Below, one piece after another: positions 33,642 through 44,700 of a stretch of 64,000 nt of DNA; the stretch's first letter is position 1; each line of letters begins with the position of its first letter. The position numbers and the translations under genes were made by a program. This DNA comes from Winogradskyella tangerina. Lineage in GTDB: Bacteria; Bacteroidota; Bacteroidia; Flavobacteriales; Flavobacteriaceae. Location: assembly GCF_003260205.1 (NCBI RefSeq), contig NZ_QERF01000002.1:434001-498000 (forward strand), read 5' to 3'. Under the pieces are notes generated by a model. The model searched no databases. It had not been told where the DNA came from and saw nothing but the letters and a program-made list of their open reading frames with translations.

Positions 33642-34241
33642 TTATTCGCCAAAGATCTCAGCCTTAGTTCTAACAATAGCTTTTACATGATAATCTACTA
33701 TTCTCTGTCGGCCTTCACGTGTGTTGAGAATGTCTTTGAATTCTTCCAAATTATCCATAAAAAAACTCTCGGTAAGTATGGCAGGCATTTTGGTTTTGGT
33801 AAGTACATAAAAGCGTCGTTCTTTATCAAGATCGCCATCAGACCAATCGGTTCGTAATTTTCTATTAGGAAATTCACTCATAAAAGATTCTCCAAAAATT
33901 GTGGCTATTTTATCGCTTTTGGTACTTCCAGGTGATGTAAAGATCTCACTACCATGGCCACCTCCGGCATTGCTATGAATACTTAGATAAAAACTCTTGC
34001 TGGCCGGGTATTTATTTGCCCTATTTACTCTTGTCTCTAAACGCACGTCGCGATATTCGGGAGCAATATTAACATAAGGGATGTTGAGAAGCGTAAGTTG
34101 TTCGATTATACCACCTACAATGGCACGATTAAACTCACCTTCGTAAATGATGCCATCAGCGCCCCAATCTTTTCGTTTTCCTGGTGTTGTATATTCACCA
34201 TTTATAAGGCCTCCATGACCATTATCTATGAGTACTATCAT
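33642..34241 (-). CDS. N-acetylmuramoyl-L-alanine amidase (Amidase_3) without signal peptide
   Basis: A 199-residue zinc amidase. The zinc ligands appear as His9 (DNGHGG), Glu34 (YEGEFNR) and His89 (SIHSNA), with the catalytic Glu158 in LTESFFMDN. It cleaves peptidoglycan stem peptides. Unlike the cell-division amidases of flavobacteria it starts directly at the catalytic fold with no signal peptide, membrane helix or binding domain, so it resembles lysin-type or cytosolic recycling amidases. No holin or other phage genes are nearby. Confidence 0.85.
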   Translation of the reverse strand: MIVLIDNGHGGLINGEYTTPGKRKDWGADGIIYEGEFNRAIVGGIIEQLTLLNIPYVNIAPEYRDVRLETRVNRANKYPASKSFYLSIHSNAGGGHGSEIFTSPGSTKSDKIATIFGESFMSEFPNRKLRTDWSDGDLDKERRFYVLTKTKMPAILTESFFMDNLEEFKDILNTREGRQRIVDYHVKAIVRTKAEIFGE

Positions 34242-34315
34242 AATAAATAACAGGATTTACTGGGTAAAATACGAACTATAAAAAGGTGGAGATACTTGAA
34301 AGTTACAAAAAAAAG

Positions 34316-35281
34316 TTAATCGATTGTTTCCAATACAAATTCTAAAGCTCTTTTTTCGTTGTAGTACACATTGCCTTTGTCTATAAAACCAACATGTCCG
34401 CCATACTTTGGCATTTCTAAGTACAGATTTGAATTGTACTTAGCTTCCTTTACAGGGAAACAGGAAGCTGACAAAAAGGAATCATTCAGTGCATTGATAA
34501 TCAATGAAGGTACTTTAATATTTGGAAGAAATGACAAACTACTCGCTTTTTCATAATAATCGAAAGCGTCCTTAAAGCCGTGAGCACGCGATGTGTAAAC
34601 ATGATCAAAGTCAATAAGACTTTTGATCGAATCGAAATCTTCTTTACTTATTTTCTCCGGAAACTGTTCTAGCTTTGGTTTTAGTTTTTTCTTCAAATGG
34701 TCTAAAAACCGAATCGCATAATGCTTGTTTTTCAAACTCAATAATTCATCGCAGGATCCTTTTAAATCGCAAGGCGTAGATATGGCTATCACCGCTTTCA
34801 ATTCTGTTGGAATCACATCGCGTTCACCAACATATTTTAAAACCATATTAGCGCCAAGGCTAATACCCTTTATAAAAACTTCATCATAGATACCTTTTTC
34901 GAGCACATGATTAACAACAGCCTCTAAGTCTTCTGTAGCACCAGAATGGTAACTACGGTATAACCTGTTTGGTTCGCCACTACATCCTCTAAAATTTACG
35001 GCGCAAGCATCAATATCATTAGTATTGAACAGCTTGGCCGTTCCTGTAATATAGGGACGCTGTGCATGACCTTCAAGGCCATGAAGTAAGATAATTACTT
35101 TGCGAGATCGTTGTGGTGCATAGCTCCAATCTAAATCGAGAAAATCACCATCGGGTAAGGTAAGGCGTTCGCGACTCTGCTCAACGCCATTTACCGTTCT
35201 TGCCAATCCTGAAAATACAGTTGACACAAAACTCTTTTTTGCCCAAAAGGGCGGTTTATAACTCGATTCTACAATTGGCAT
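34316..35281 (-). CDS. YheT-family alpha/beta hydrolase
   Basis: A 321-residue alpha/beta hydrolase with the YheT pattern: PPFWAKKSF near the N-terminus, oxyanion segment LLHGLEGHAQRPYI (65-78), VNFRGCSGEPN (95-105), and the nucleophile GISLGAN (139-145, Ser141). Acid and His are expected in LNDSFL and GGHVGFI near the C-terminus. Substrates of this family are unknown (acylglycerol/ester-like). A TATCTTTG promoter box ends only four bases before the ATG, as at the CvfB-like gene. Confidence 0.85.
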   Translation of the reverse strand: MPIVESSYKPPFWAKKSFVSTVFSGLARTVNGVEQSRERLTLPDGDFLDLDWSYAPQRSRKVIILLHGLEGHAQRPYITGTAKLFNTNDIDACAVNFRGCSGEPNRLYRSYHSGATEDLEAVVNHVLEKGIYDEVFIKGISLGANMVLKYVGERDVIPTELKAVIAISTPCDLKGSCDELLSLKNKHYAIRFLDHLKKKLKPKLEQFPEKISKEDFDSIKSLIDFDHVYTSRAHGFKDAFDYYEKASSLSFLPNIKVPSLIINALNDSFLSASCFPVKEAKYNSNLYLEMPKYGGHVGFIDKGNVYYNEKRALEFVLETID

Positions 35282-35285
35282 ACGC

Positions 35286-35293
35286 CAAAGATA
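35286..35293 (-). promoter_or_regulatory. -7 promoter element of the YheT-like gene, abutting the start codon
   Basis: TATCTTTG on the minus strand, an exact TAnnTTTG match, four bases (GCGT) before the ATG. A TTTTG lies 16 bases upstream of it, one base short of the usual range. The transcript would be leaderless or nearly so. Confidence 0.5.
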
Positions 35294-35303
35294 AGATTTG
35301 AAA

Positions 35304-37184
35304 TTATTTCAAAACGGTGAATTCAATAGACGAATCATTAAATACCTTATGCGTCTGTGCCTTAAAATCTTCCTCCTTCGCCTCAAAAATATTATCAACA
35401 TAAGTTTGAGGGTTCGCATCGATATAAGGAAAGAACGTACTCTGAACCTGTACCTGTATCTTATGACCTTTTTTAAAGGTGTGGAATACGTCTTGTAACT
35501 TGATATTTACTGCCGTTTTTTGATTAGGCACGAATGGTTCTGGATTAGTCATACTATTTCTGAATCGTCCACGTAGCACTTCACTTCGCACCATCATATG
35601 ATAGTTACTCAACTTTAAATGATCTTGAACATCTTCCGTGTTTTCAGTATCTGACGGAAATACATCAATAACCTTAACAATCCAATCAGAGGCAGTCCCT
35701 GTGGTTGAAACATTTAATTTGGCAAGAATATCACCTGCAAGTGTAATGTCTTCTTCAAGCTCTTCAGTTTCAAATGTTAATACATCTGGTCGTCTTGAAG
35801 CAAAGCGTTGATCATCGGTCATAAATTTACGCGGTGTAAAAACAACTTTTATGTCTTCAGTATATGGAACTGGCTTCTTAGGGTCACTAATAAAATCTGA
35901 AGTTGCAATCATTCTATTGGCCTTTTGAGTTAAACGCTCATCTGGCTGCATAAAATAGCTCTCTTTTGTGGTATTTGCTGGTGGCCAAGAGTCAAAAGAT
36001 TGCCACTCCTTCGTCCCAGTATTGAACATGTGCGCTTCAGGTAGTCCTGTTTCGCCATTTCCTTCACCTTTCAAGAAATGATTGAAAAATTCGGTTTCAA
36101 TATTCTTTTGGTAATAGTCAGATATATTGTCGCCAAAGTGAATATTTCCAATGACCTGACGCTCTCTTGTGCGCGACCAATCGCCGTGGCTCCATGGCCC
36201 AAAAACAACCGTATTATAATTATTGCTGTTTTTTTCAATGCTTTTGTAAGTATTATAAGGTCCATATAAATCTTCGGCATCAAATTGTCCTCCTACGATC
36301 ATGGTGGCTGGTTTAATATCTTTCAAATGTTGAATGATCCCTCTACTCTGCCAGAATTCATCGTAGGTAACGTGGGTTTTCAATTGCTCCATAAAAACAT
36401 TGTCCTCATCGTAAAACTTGTCGAGCTTACTAAGTGGCATGTGATCTAAAAAAAACTGATACTGATCTTCAGTTCCTATATCTGGAAAACTATACCATGA
36501 TTCGGTTGTAGGTTCATCCTTCATATAACCAAAAACTGATGTTGCTCTCCAATAACTCAACAAATAAGCACCGTTATGAATAAAATCATCGAAAAAGAAA
36601 TCACCAATACAAGCTTGCGGAGAAACTGCTTTCAGTGCTGGATGAGAATCTAATAGCGAATAGGTTGCATAAAACCCAGGATAAGAAACGCCGTAGGTTC
36701 CTACCTTTCCGTTATTATTTTCAACATTGTTGATCAACCATTCAATAGTGTCGTAAGTATCACTGGCCTCATCGGTTTGTTCCCCTGTTTTATTCGGAAT
36801 ATATGCTCGCATATTGTCGTAAACACCTTCACTATTCCAGCGGCCTCTAACATCTTGGTAAACCATAATATTGCCTTCTTCCATAAGGTATTTATTAGGT
36901 CCGATTCTGCGTGCGTATTCATTTTCACCATACGGTCTGCAGCTGTAAGGCGTTCGTTTCATTAGAATAGGATACGTTTTTGAATCGTCCTTAGGCGTAT
37001 AAATTGTTGTGTGAAGTTTAATCCCATCGCGCATCTCAATCATAACTTCCTTTTTGTTGTAATTGTCTTTTACATAGGAATCATTCTGAGCCGTTTCTGG
37101 CTGATCAGTAGCTTGATGTTTTTCTTCTTTACAGCTTAAAATTGAAAATGCAAGGAATGCAAGGAGAAGGAATTTCTTTGTCAT
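35304..37184 (-). CDS. CocE/NonD family hydrolase (X-Pro dipeptidyl-peptidase-like lipoprotein)
   Basis: A 626-residue lipoprotein (lipobox SILSC, Cys18) with an S15/CocE-type alpha/beta-hydrolase domain. The nucleophile motif GVSYPG (165-170, Ser167), MKRTPYSC and YQDVRGRWNSEG are typical. A C-terminal jelly-roll domain (about 430-620, ending ...SSIEFTVLK) completes the family architecture. Members act on X-Pro peptides, glutaryl-7-ACA or cocaine-like esters; the native role here is probably periplasmic peptide or ester cleavage. It precedes the YheT-like gene by 22 bases on the same strand. Confidence 0.88.
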   Translation of the reverse strand: MTKKFLLLAFLAFSILSCKEEKHQATDQPETAQNDSYVKDNYNKKEVMIEMRDGIKLHTTIYTPKDDSKTYPILMKRTPYSCRPYGENEYARRIGPNKYLMEEGNIMVYQDVRGRWNSEGVYDNMRAYIPNKTGEQTDEASDTYDTIEWLINNVENNNGKVGTYGVSYPGFYATYSLLDSHPALKAVSPQACIGDFFFDDFIHNGAYLLSYWRATSVFGYMKDEPTTESWYSFPDIGTEDQYQFFLDHMPLSKLDKFYDEDNVFMEQLKTHVTYDEFWQSRGIIQHLKDIKPATMIVGGQFDAEDLYGPYNTYKSIEKNSNNYNTVVFGPWSHGDWSRTRERQVIGNIHFGDNISDYYQKNIETEFFNHFLKGEGNGETGLPEAHMFNTGTKEWQSFDSWPPANTTKESYFMQPDERLTQKANRMIATSDFISDPKKPVPYTEDIKVVFTPRKFMTDDQRFASRRPDVLTFETEELEEDITLAGDILAKLNVSTTGTASDWIVKVIDVFPSDTENTEDVQDHLKLSNYHMMVRSEVLRGRFRNSMTNPEPFVPNQKTAVNIKLQDVFHTFKKGHKIQVQVQSTFFPYIDANPQTYVDNIFEAKEEDFKAQTHKVFNDSSIEFTVLK

Positions 37185-37279
37185 TGTTTTGGTTGATTTT
37201 AAAACGCCTAAAGATAACCGAATAAAACAAGAAAAAGTTTGAATGAAATGTTAACACTTTAATTCTATGGTAGAATTAT

Positions 37280-38902
37280 TTATTCTACCTCAACACTAGT
37301 GAATTTGAAGGTATTACCATCAAAAAGTCCTTTATCGCTCAGTTTTAATGAAGGTATCACTAGTAAAGCCATGAAGGACAAACTCATATAAGGCGCATGT
37401 AGTTTGCTTCCAAGTTGTTTTGCCATTTTATCGAGTTCAGCATATGCATTGCCTATAGTTTCGGCATCTTGATCGCTCATAATTCCTGCGACTGGAAGAG
37501 GAACAATTTTTTCTTCGGAAGGGCTCACAGCACAAATTCCACCTTTATTTTCAACAATGAGGTTGACCGCTTTGCAAATCATGTCGTCTGATACGCCGAC
37601 AGCAATGATATTATGAGAATCGTGCCCAACAGAAGATGCAATAGCACCCTGCTTAAGACCAAAATTTTTAATAAATGCTATAGCAGGTTGCTCATTTTTA
37701 TAACGATTTACCACTGCCATTTTGAGGATATCGGTTTGCGTATTCGAAACTAGATTGCCGTTATTTCGGGTTGCATGTTCAATAATTTGATTGGTGATCA
37801 ACTCACCGTCTAAACATTCAATAACTCTAATTGTTTCAGCATTTGATGAATATTGAAAATCTGAAGTCGACTTCTGTTCAGTTTTGAAATTATTCAAATT
37901 TTCAAACTCCACGTTTCTAATTTTTGAAATGCCATTATCAAAAACTAATTCGCCCTCAATATAAGTCTGAAGGGTTTTAAAGTCCTTTAGATCTTCAACA
38001 ATAATCACATCAGCAACATCACCAACTTTCAGCAAACCAACATTAATATTGTAATGCGTTACCGGGTTTATGCAAGCCGCCTGTAACACTTTAAAGACAT
38101 CTATTCCCTTAGCTACTGCTCTCGCGCATAACTGATTGATATGTCCTAAAAGAAGGTCGTCTGGGTGCTTATCGTCGCTACAGAACATCATGTTTTCAAA
38201 ATGGTCATTTAGAAGACCTATTAAAGCTTCAAAATTCTTAGCGGCACTACCTTCTCTAATTATGACCTTCATGCCTTTTTGAAGTTTTTCTAGTCCTTCT
38301 TCATAAGTAAAACATTCATGGTCTGTTGAAATACCAGCCGAGATATAAGTGCTTAGATCATCACCTCGAAGGCCTGGTGCATGACCATCAATTGGTTTGT
38401 TAAAGTGCTTTGCCCATTCTATTTTTTGCAGCACTTCAGGATCCTTAAATAGCACTCCCGGATAGTTCATCATTTCAGCGAGGTACTTGATCTGAGGGTT
38501 TTCCATGAGGGTTTTTATATCCTCAGCATTAATAACAGCTCCAGCAGATTCAAAACTTGTAGCAGGCACGCATGACGGTGCGCCAAAATTGAATTTAAAT
38601 GGTGTTTTATTCCCGTTTTCGATCATAAATTCTATGCCCTTCACCCCTAGTACATTCGCGATTTCGTGAGGGTCTGAAACTGTTGCTATCGTTCCGTGCT
38701 TAACGGCCACCTTAGCAAATTCTGATGGCACAAGCATGGAGCTTTCAATATGAATATGAGCATCAATAAAGCCCGGAAGTATGTAATGGTCTTCTATGCA
38801 ATCTCTTTCAACAATAGATATTATTTTTTTATCTTCAATGGTGACTTCACCTTTGAAAATTTTCCGATCTAAAATATCTACTATGTTTCCTCTTAATATC
38901 AA
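37280..38902 (-). CDS. ade: adenine deaminase
   Basis: A 540-residue metallo-amidohydrolase converting adenine to hypoxanthine and ammonia. It shows [13 protein letters not shown] (about 44-56), [12 protein letters not shown], the HAPGL motif and the SVGHDSHNI segment in the C-terminal half, all typical of the bacterial Fe/Mn adenine deaminase. Its start is a TTG overlapping the tilS stop (TTGA) with no nearby ATG, so translation is probably coupled to tilS. Length is normal for the family. A short hairpin spans the stop but lacks a T-tract. Confidence 0.93.
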   Translation of the reverse strand: MILRGNIVDILDRKIFKGEVTIEDKKIISIVERDCIEDHYILPGFIDAHIHIESSMLVPSEFAKVAVKHGTIATVSDPHEIANVLGVKGIEFMIENGNKTPFKFNFGAPSCVPATSFESAGAVINAEDIKTLMENPQIKYLAEMMNYPGVLFKDPEVLQKIEWAKHFNKPIDGHAPGLRGDDLSTYISAGISTDHECFTYEEGLEKLQKGMKVIIREGSAAKNFEALIGLLNDHFENMMFCSDDKHPDDLLLGHINQLCARAVAKGIDVFKVLQAACINPVTHYNINVGLLKVGDVADVIIVEDLKDFKTLQTYIEGELVFDNGISKIRNVEFENLNNFKTEQKSTSDFQYSSNAETIRVIECLDGELITNQIIEHATRNNGNLVSNTQTDILKMAVVNRYKNEQPAIAFIKNFGLKQGAIASSVGHDSHNIIAVGVSDDMICKAVNLIVENKGGICAVSPSEEKIVPLPVAGIMSDQDAETIGNAYAELDKMAKQLGSKLHAPYMSLSFMALLVIPSLKLSDKGLFDGNTFKFTSVEVE

Positions 38903-40215
38903 TGCAATTCAATTTTTAGGATCTGCTGTGTCTGATCTGTTACTATGAATCTGTTATCGGCTCTCATCCCAGCAATCCAAATAATTTTATCTTCCGAAGT
39001 TAGAACCCAAATCTGTTCCTTTTCTAATGGTGACAGCTTTTCATCCTTCAAATATTTGCTCACCTTTTTTTTGCCCTTCATTCCTAAAGGATAAAATTCA
39101 TCACCTGTTTTCCAAAGTCGAAATTCCAAAGGAAATTTCAGGTTTTGAAAATCTACAAATATGGTATTCCTAGAATTATCCTCGTATCGATCTACTTTTT
39201 CAAAACTTAAACTTCCTAAAGGCGTATCTATAGAATTCAATGCCTCGGACACAGGCAATGATTCAGTATTTTGGCTTTCTTGATTAATTTCAGATAAGAT
39301 CAAATACTCGCGATGCTTTATTAACCGATGTGTCGCCGATTTTACAAATTTGCCGGTTTCAGCATCCAAGAGGGCGACCATATCTTTCCACTCGGTAAAG
39401 CCAAAGTCTTTAAACATTTCGAACAAATAGGCCTTTGAATTATTTACCTTCTTAAATTCTGAAACCTTATACGTAATACCTTTGTCGTTAATATCAACAA
39501 TCGCTCGTTTTGCTACAGCGTTAAGACTTTCGTCTACAATATCAGCCGTATCATTGAGATAACTCAGCGTATTTTGAAAACTATCTAACAATTGTGGGTT
39601 GATTTCCTTCAACACTGGTACTACATCATGACGCAACTTGTTACGTAAATATTTGCGCGCAGAATTGCTACTATCTTCTCGCCATCTTATTTGATGTTCC
39701 ATTGCAAATGCTTCGATCTCAAATCTTGAAAAATGTAAAAGCGGACGAACAACATTATTTTTAATTTCAGGAATCCCAGTTAGTCCATTTAATCCGGTTC
39801 CTCTGAGAAAATTAATTAGGAAGGTTTCGAGATTATCATCGGCATGATGTGCAGTTAAAATGCAATCAAACTCTAATTGCGCAGCCAGTTCGTCGAACCA
39901 GTGATAGCGCAATTCTCGTGCAGCCATTTGAATGGATAGCTTATTTTCATCGGCATATTCTTGAGTGTCAAAATTTTGAACAAAAACTTCGGCATCGAGT
40001 TCCTCACCTAAATTTAAAACAAATTCTTCATCAGCATTACTCTCCTCACCTCTCAAATTAAAATTACAATGCGCAAGGGCAAAATCTATATCTAGCATTT
40101 GGCATAAATGCGCAAGGACCACACTATCAATCCCACCAGAAATAGCCACAAGGCATCGACTGTCTTGCAAAAAAGACAACTCATTTTCAATATAACTTTT
40201 GAATTGATTAAACAC
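38899..40215 (-). CDS. tilS: tRNA(Ile)-lysidine synthetase
   Basis: TilS converts C34 of the AUA-reading tRNA(Ile) to lysidine and is essential in most bacteria. The PP-loop SGGIDS is at 26-31, [23 protein letters not shown] near 122-144, and the C-terminal TilS domain ends [21 protein letters not shown] followed by VWVL-type strands. The start is GTG at 40215. The stop overlaps the TTG start of adenine deaminase, making a two-gene unit for tRNA modification and purine salvage. Confidence 0.94.
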   Translation of the reverse strand: MFNQFKSYIENELSFLQDSRCLVAISGGIDSVVLAHLCQMLDIDFALAHCNFNLRGEESNADEEFVLNLGEELDAEVFVQNFDTQEYADENKLSIQMAARELRYHWFDELAAQLEFDCILTAHHADDNLETFLINFLRGTGLNGLTGIPEIKNNVVRPLLHFSRFEIEAFAMEHQIRWREDSSNSARKYLRNKLRHDVVPVLKEINPQLLDSFQNTLSYLNDTADIVDESLNAVAKRAIVDINDKGITYKVSEFKKVNNSKAYLFEMFKDFGFTEWKDMVALLDAETGKFVKSATHRLIKHREYLILSEINQESQNTESLPVSEALNSIDTPLGSLSFEKVDRYEDNSRNTIFVDFQNLKFPLEFRLWKTGDEFYPLGMKGKKKVSKYLKDEKLSPLEKEQIWVLTSEDKIIWIAGMRADNRFIVTDQTQQILKIELH

Positions 40216-40275
40216 TGCGATTTTTAATTTGATGCACTAAGATAACAACTGAACATTGAAATTGTGGATCATCGA

Positions 40276-41568
40276 TTAATTTTCCAAAACCTCGCGCATG
40301 GCTTTGGCCTTTATCAAACATTCTTCGTACTCCTTTAAAGGATCACTCTTTGCAGTGATGGCGCTACCAACCGAATAGGAAATATATGCATTTGAAGCGT
40401 TATAAATTATACTTCTAATGATTACATTAAAATCGAAATCACCGTCTGGAGTAAAATAACCAACAGAGCCTGAATAGAGGCCGCGTTTGGTTTCTTCGAG
40501 TTCCTCAATGATCTCCATGGCGGAAATTTTTGGAGCTCCGGTCATGCTTCCCATTGGAAAAGTGGTCTTTAAAATCTCGACTGGTTTGATACTATCAGAA
40601 ACCCTAGATGAAATCGTTGAGATCATCTGATGCACTTGCAAGAACGAATAGACCTTACACAGTTCATCTACGTTCACACTTCCCTTTTCAGCAGTATGCG
40701 ACAAGTCATTTCTAACCAGATCAACGATCATAATATTTTCGCTACGTTCCTTTTGGTCTTTTGAAAGTTGGTCAGCGAGTTTTTGATCTTCTGCAGGATC
40801 TAACGAACGCTTGGCTGTACCTTTTATAGGTTGTGATATGACACGATTGCCATCTTTTTTGATATAACGTTCTGGTGAAGCGGAAAGTAAATACGTTTCA
40901 CCATGTTTTAAGTAAGTTGCAAATGGAGGCTTAGAAATGTCATTGAGTTTATTAAAGGTTTCAACTGTATTGATCGTACTATCCTCTGCATAACATTCCT
41001 GACAAAAATTGGCTTCGTAAATATCACCGCGTTGAATATGATTGAGCATCATATTTACTTTGTCAAAATATTCATCCTTATGAATTCTCAGTTTGATCTT
41101 AATCCCGTTACGTGAAGGTTCTGTTTTATGATGAGAAATCTGGTTGATATCCGATAAATCGGCTTCTATTTCATCATCCACGAACTTTAGATACCTAATT
41201 ACAAGTGTATTTCCTTTAAAAAGAAATAATTTCTTAGGTTGGAAAAAATACAATTCAGGTAGATTAATTCCGTCGAAATTATTCGATTTTAGATCTTCAA
41301 TACTATTTTTTAGATCGTATGTTAAATACCCAAAAATCCAATCTTTAGTTGTTTGCTGGTATTCATCTAAACGTTCAAAAGCCTCATGGTAATCCGTCTG
41401 AATACTAGTAAAGGCATCTACAGCTAATATAGCGTCATAGCTGTGTAATTTGTCTTTATGGTTATTCGAATCTAACCAAATAACATCGTCAAATTGCTGC
41501 GCCCAAAGCAGTAATTGCTTTTTGAAAACTTCAGGATTTGTTAAAGGATGCGTATGTGATGTTCTCAA
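40276..41568 (-). CDS. pabB: aminodeoxychorismate synthase component I
   Basis: A 430-residue chorismate-binding enzyme. It has QPIKGTAKR (about 240-248), RNDLSHTAEKGSV, SFLQVHQMISTISSR, and FPMGSMTGAPKISAMEIIEELE followed by RGLYSGSVGYF, the anthranilate synthase I/PabB pattern. The absence of trp genes nearby and the full-length PabB-like layout favour aminodeoxychorismate synthase (folate) over TrpE. The start is TTG at 41568 (TTG AGA ACA). A TATTTTTG box lies 18 bases upstream. It follows no operon partner; tilS is 60 bases downstream on the same strand. Confidence 0.88.
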   Translation of the reverse strand: MRTSHTHPLTNPEVFKKQLLLWAQQFDDVIWLDSNNHKDKLHSYDAILAVDAFTSIQTDYHEAFERLDEYQQTTKDWIFGYLTYDLKNSIEDLKSNNFDGINLPELYFFQPKKLFLFKGNTLVIRYLKFVDDEIEADLSDINQISHHKTEPSRNGIKIKLRIHKDEYFDKVNMMLNHIQRGDIYEANFCQECYAEDSTINTVETFNKLNDISKPPFATYLKHGETYLLSASPERYIKKDGNRVISQPIKGTAKRSLDPAEDQKLADQLSKDQKERSENIMIVDLVRNDLSHTAEKGSVNVDELCKVYSFLQVHQMISTISSRVSDSIKPVEILKTTFPMGSMTGAPKISAMEIIEELEETKRGLYSGSVGYFTPDGDFDFNVIIRSIIYNASNAYISYSVGSAITAKSDPLKEYEECLIKAKAMREVLEN

Positions 41569-41586
41569 ACGGTCAATTTAGTTTTG

Positions 41587-41594
41587 CAAAAATA
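41587..41594 (-). promoter_or_regulatory. -7 promoter element of pabB
   Basis: TATTTTTG followed by C on the minus strand, 18 bases before the TTG start. No correctly spaced TTG is visible upstream. It lends support to the TTG start. Confidence 0.4.
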
Positions 41595-41658
41595 AAAAGA
41601 ATACTTTGAACCTGTTCGGAAATAATTTCATCTCATATCAAAAAAACATTCCTATTTA

Positions 41659-41690
41659 TTGAAACTCTTTGTATTAGCTTTCTATATTTA
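41659..41690 (+). promoter_or_regulatory. promoter (TTG-N21-TATATTTA) of the TraB-like fusion gene
   Basis: TTG at 41659-41661 and TATATTTA at 41683-41690 (seven of eight consensus bases), 21 bases apart, ending 23 bases before the ATG. Confidence 0.42.
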
Positions 41691-41713
41691 TAGTTCTAAA
41701 CTATTGCTATAAA

Positions 41714-44700
41714 ATGATAAGCCCACTATTCAGAACCGTTAATCTAATTTACTTTTTTTGTTTTTCGATCTTTCTGTCCATAACCGTAAATGGCCAGACC
41801 GAAAATGAGTATCAACTTCTTTGGAAAATAGAAGGTCCATCTTCAGATGCACCTTCCTATTTATTTGGCACCATGCATATTGATGATGCTAGGGTATTTA
41901 ATTTCAGTGATGCTGTACTTCCGGCTATAGAAAGTACAAAATACTTTGCCTTAGAAGTTAATCCTGATTCCCTCATGGTGGCCTTTGCGCGACAGAAGTA
42001 CGATGTCTCTGCAAATGACTATTTCAAAGGACTGCTTTCGCCAGAGGATTACCTGCGGCTATCAGAGCGTTTTGAAGAAGTCAATGACATATCTCTTGAA
42101 GATTCGGGTATCATGAGTCCACAATTAGTCTTAACAATGCTTATCCCTGATTTTAATAAGGAAGACGACAAATCTACTTTTGTCGACATGTATCTTTTGG
42201 GACATGCACGAACTATGGACAAAGAAATTGTGGGTCTTGAAAATATAGATGAGCAAATAAGCTTCTTTGACCGTCAAGAAGATGAAAAGAAGATCAAGGA
42301 GGTTCGTTATAATTTGAACATGAGTCTTGATAGCATAAAGCAGGTGAAAGAAATTATGACCGAAATATATGCAACAGGAAACCTAAATAAGATCAAAGAA
42401 TTTGTAGAACAAAATTATAGTGATGGCATTTATAGTGACATGACTTCTCGAAATAAACAAATGGCCAGTAGCATAATAAAATACATGAAGACGGGAAGCA
42501 TTTTTGCTGGGGTTGGAGCAGCTCATCTCGTTGGAAATGATAATGTTATTGAATTACTACAAAATGAAGGTTATAAAGTTTCGGCAGTAGATGCAGAATT
42601 CACAGGTGTAGCCGACACCTACAAGATTGATCCTTCTAAGGGAGAATGGCATAGCTATATTGATAATGAGATGGGGTATTATGTAGAAATTCCAGCAAGG
42701 CCTAATTTAGAGGAGAATTCTGGCAAGTTTACCGTGCATGGTTATGGTGATACCTCTACAAATACTAATTATTTATTCATGGCAATTGATTTGGGATACG
42801 ATCTGCATGAAGACGATCAGGATGCTTTATTGAATAAAATGATAGAAAATATAAATGAGAAGCGTTCAGGTGAAATCCTAGATCAAAAGCAGATCAAGTA
42901 TCAAAATTATGCAGGTTACGATGTTACAGGCCGGCTGCCTGGTGACATTCTTATAAAATCGAAGTACATTGTTAAAAACAACCTATTCTATTATTTCTCT
43001 GCAGAAACATCGGCTGATCAAATTGACGAAGATTATATAAAACGATATTTAAATTCTATTGTTATTAATGGCGTTAAAAAGAAAAGTGACGATCTGGGCT
43101 GGCGCGAGTTTAAAAGTGAAGAAGGCGCATTTAGAATAGAAATTCCTGTAGAACCTCAGGACTTATCGAGAGAATATCCAAATCCTATCAATCCTGATGA
43201 TGACCCTTATTTTCTCAATCTGTATTTGGCTACAAATACTAAAGAGAGAAACAACTATTTATTCCGGTATAACGACCAACCACTTGGTTATTACATGAAC
43301 GAACCCGAGGCGGCATTCGACGAAATGAAAAATACCTTAACTCAGAAGTCAACTTTACTCTCTGAACCTAAGGTAATTTACCTCGAAGACATGGAAGGAC
43401 GCGAATACGAATTAAGCCTAAATGACAAATACCACTCAGTGGCAAGAGTTTATTTTAGAGGTAATAGAACCTATCTCCTATTACAGCAAAAACTAGCTGT
43501 AAACGAAAAGATTAGTCCAGATGACCCTTTCTTTGACAGTTTCAAATTATTGCCATATGCCAAGCCCGAACTTAAAGACTATACTTCTTCTAATGAAAGC
43601 TTCAAGATCAAATGGTTTGAAAACACTACTGAAAGTGTCGATACTACCGGCTACGACAAAACACAAGTAGAAGATTCTAACGACTATACGTCCGTAAATC
43701 CTAAATCTGGTGGTGTATATCAATATGGTTATAGTAATATTAAAAAGTACTTCAGAATAAAATCTTATAAAGCCTTTTTAGAAGAATATAAAAAAGCAGA
43801 TCTGGAGTATAATGACAGTATCGTAAAAGAACGTGTTTTTGCAGTTAAGGGAGATTCTGTTGTTCAGTTTTCTGTAAAAAATAAGAATTCATTTAACGTT
43901 AAATCGCAGACCATATCGCGCATTTGGCTTAACAACAATAGAATACAAATTGCACGTGCAATTGTGAGTGATGAAGAAGCCAATAGTGACCTTATTAATG
44001 AGGTTTTTAATTCCGTTAGAATGAGTCCTCCAGCAAATGATATTGATATTTTTAGTTCGAAGGCGAAACTCATCATCAAGGATCTTAAATCTAAAGATTC
44101 TTTAACATACCAATCGGCATTAGAGGCATTTAATTATTATGAATTTGATAAGGAGGAACTACCCTTATTGCACAACGTTTTAAAGTACAAATTTCCAAAG
44201 GAAAGAAATGAGTTGATAAAGGAAGCACTTATAGATGAGTTTGTTTATAGCGAAGATCCTTCGTCAATTAAGGTAATGGCAGAGTATTATAAAGAAGGTG
44301 ATATTTCAGATGATCTCAAATCATCGATCTTGGTGGCCATCCCTCAGTTAAAGTCGTCCGATAACCTAGAGTTCTATAATCAATTATTGTTCAGCGATCC
44401 TCCAACTAACAGAGACGCTTACCACTATAGTTTACTCTCACCATTTCAGGATTCATTGCAGTACGCGGTTAACAATTTCGATAAGCTGATGGGCTTAATT
44501 CAGTACCCTCAATATCGAAAGGATATCTTAAATGTAGTTATGGATCTATGCAAGTCTGAGTTAGAGGTTGAGGATTTGGTGAAGGCCAACGAAAATGAAA
44601 TTTTCAAATATTTAAAGAACGATTATGACACGTTTATTTTAGAAAATGAAAAAGATGTTGAAGTCGATTACATTTATGAAAGCGTCCTTTTTGCGTATTT

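Noticed and set aside
33642..34241. Prophage remnant around the amidase
   Set aside because: No holin, tail, integrase, terminase or attachment repeat is nearby; neighbours are ordinary chromosomal genes.
37269..37289. Hairpin GGTAGAAT / ATTCTACC at the end of adenine deaminase as a terminator
   Set aside because: The stem is AT-rich, spans the stop codon, and is not followed by T residues on the gene's strand.
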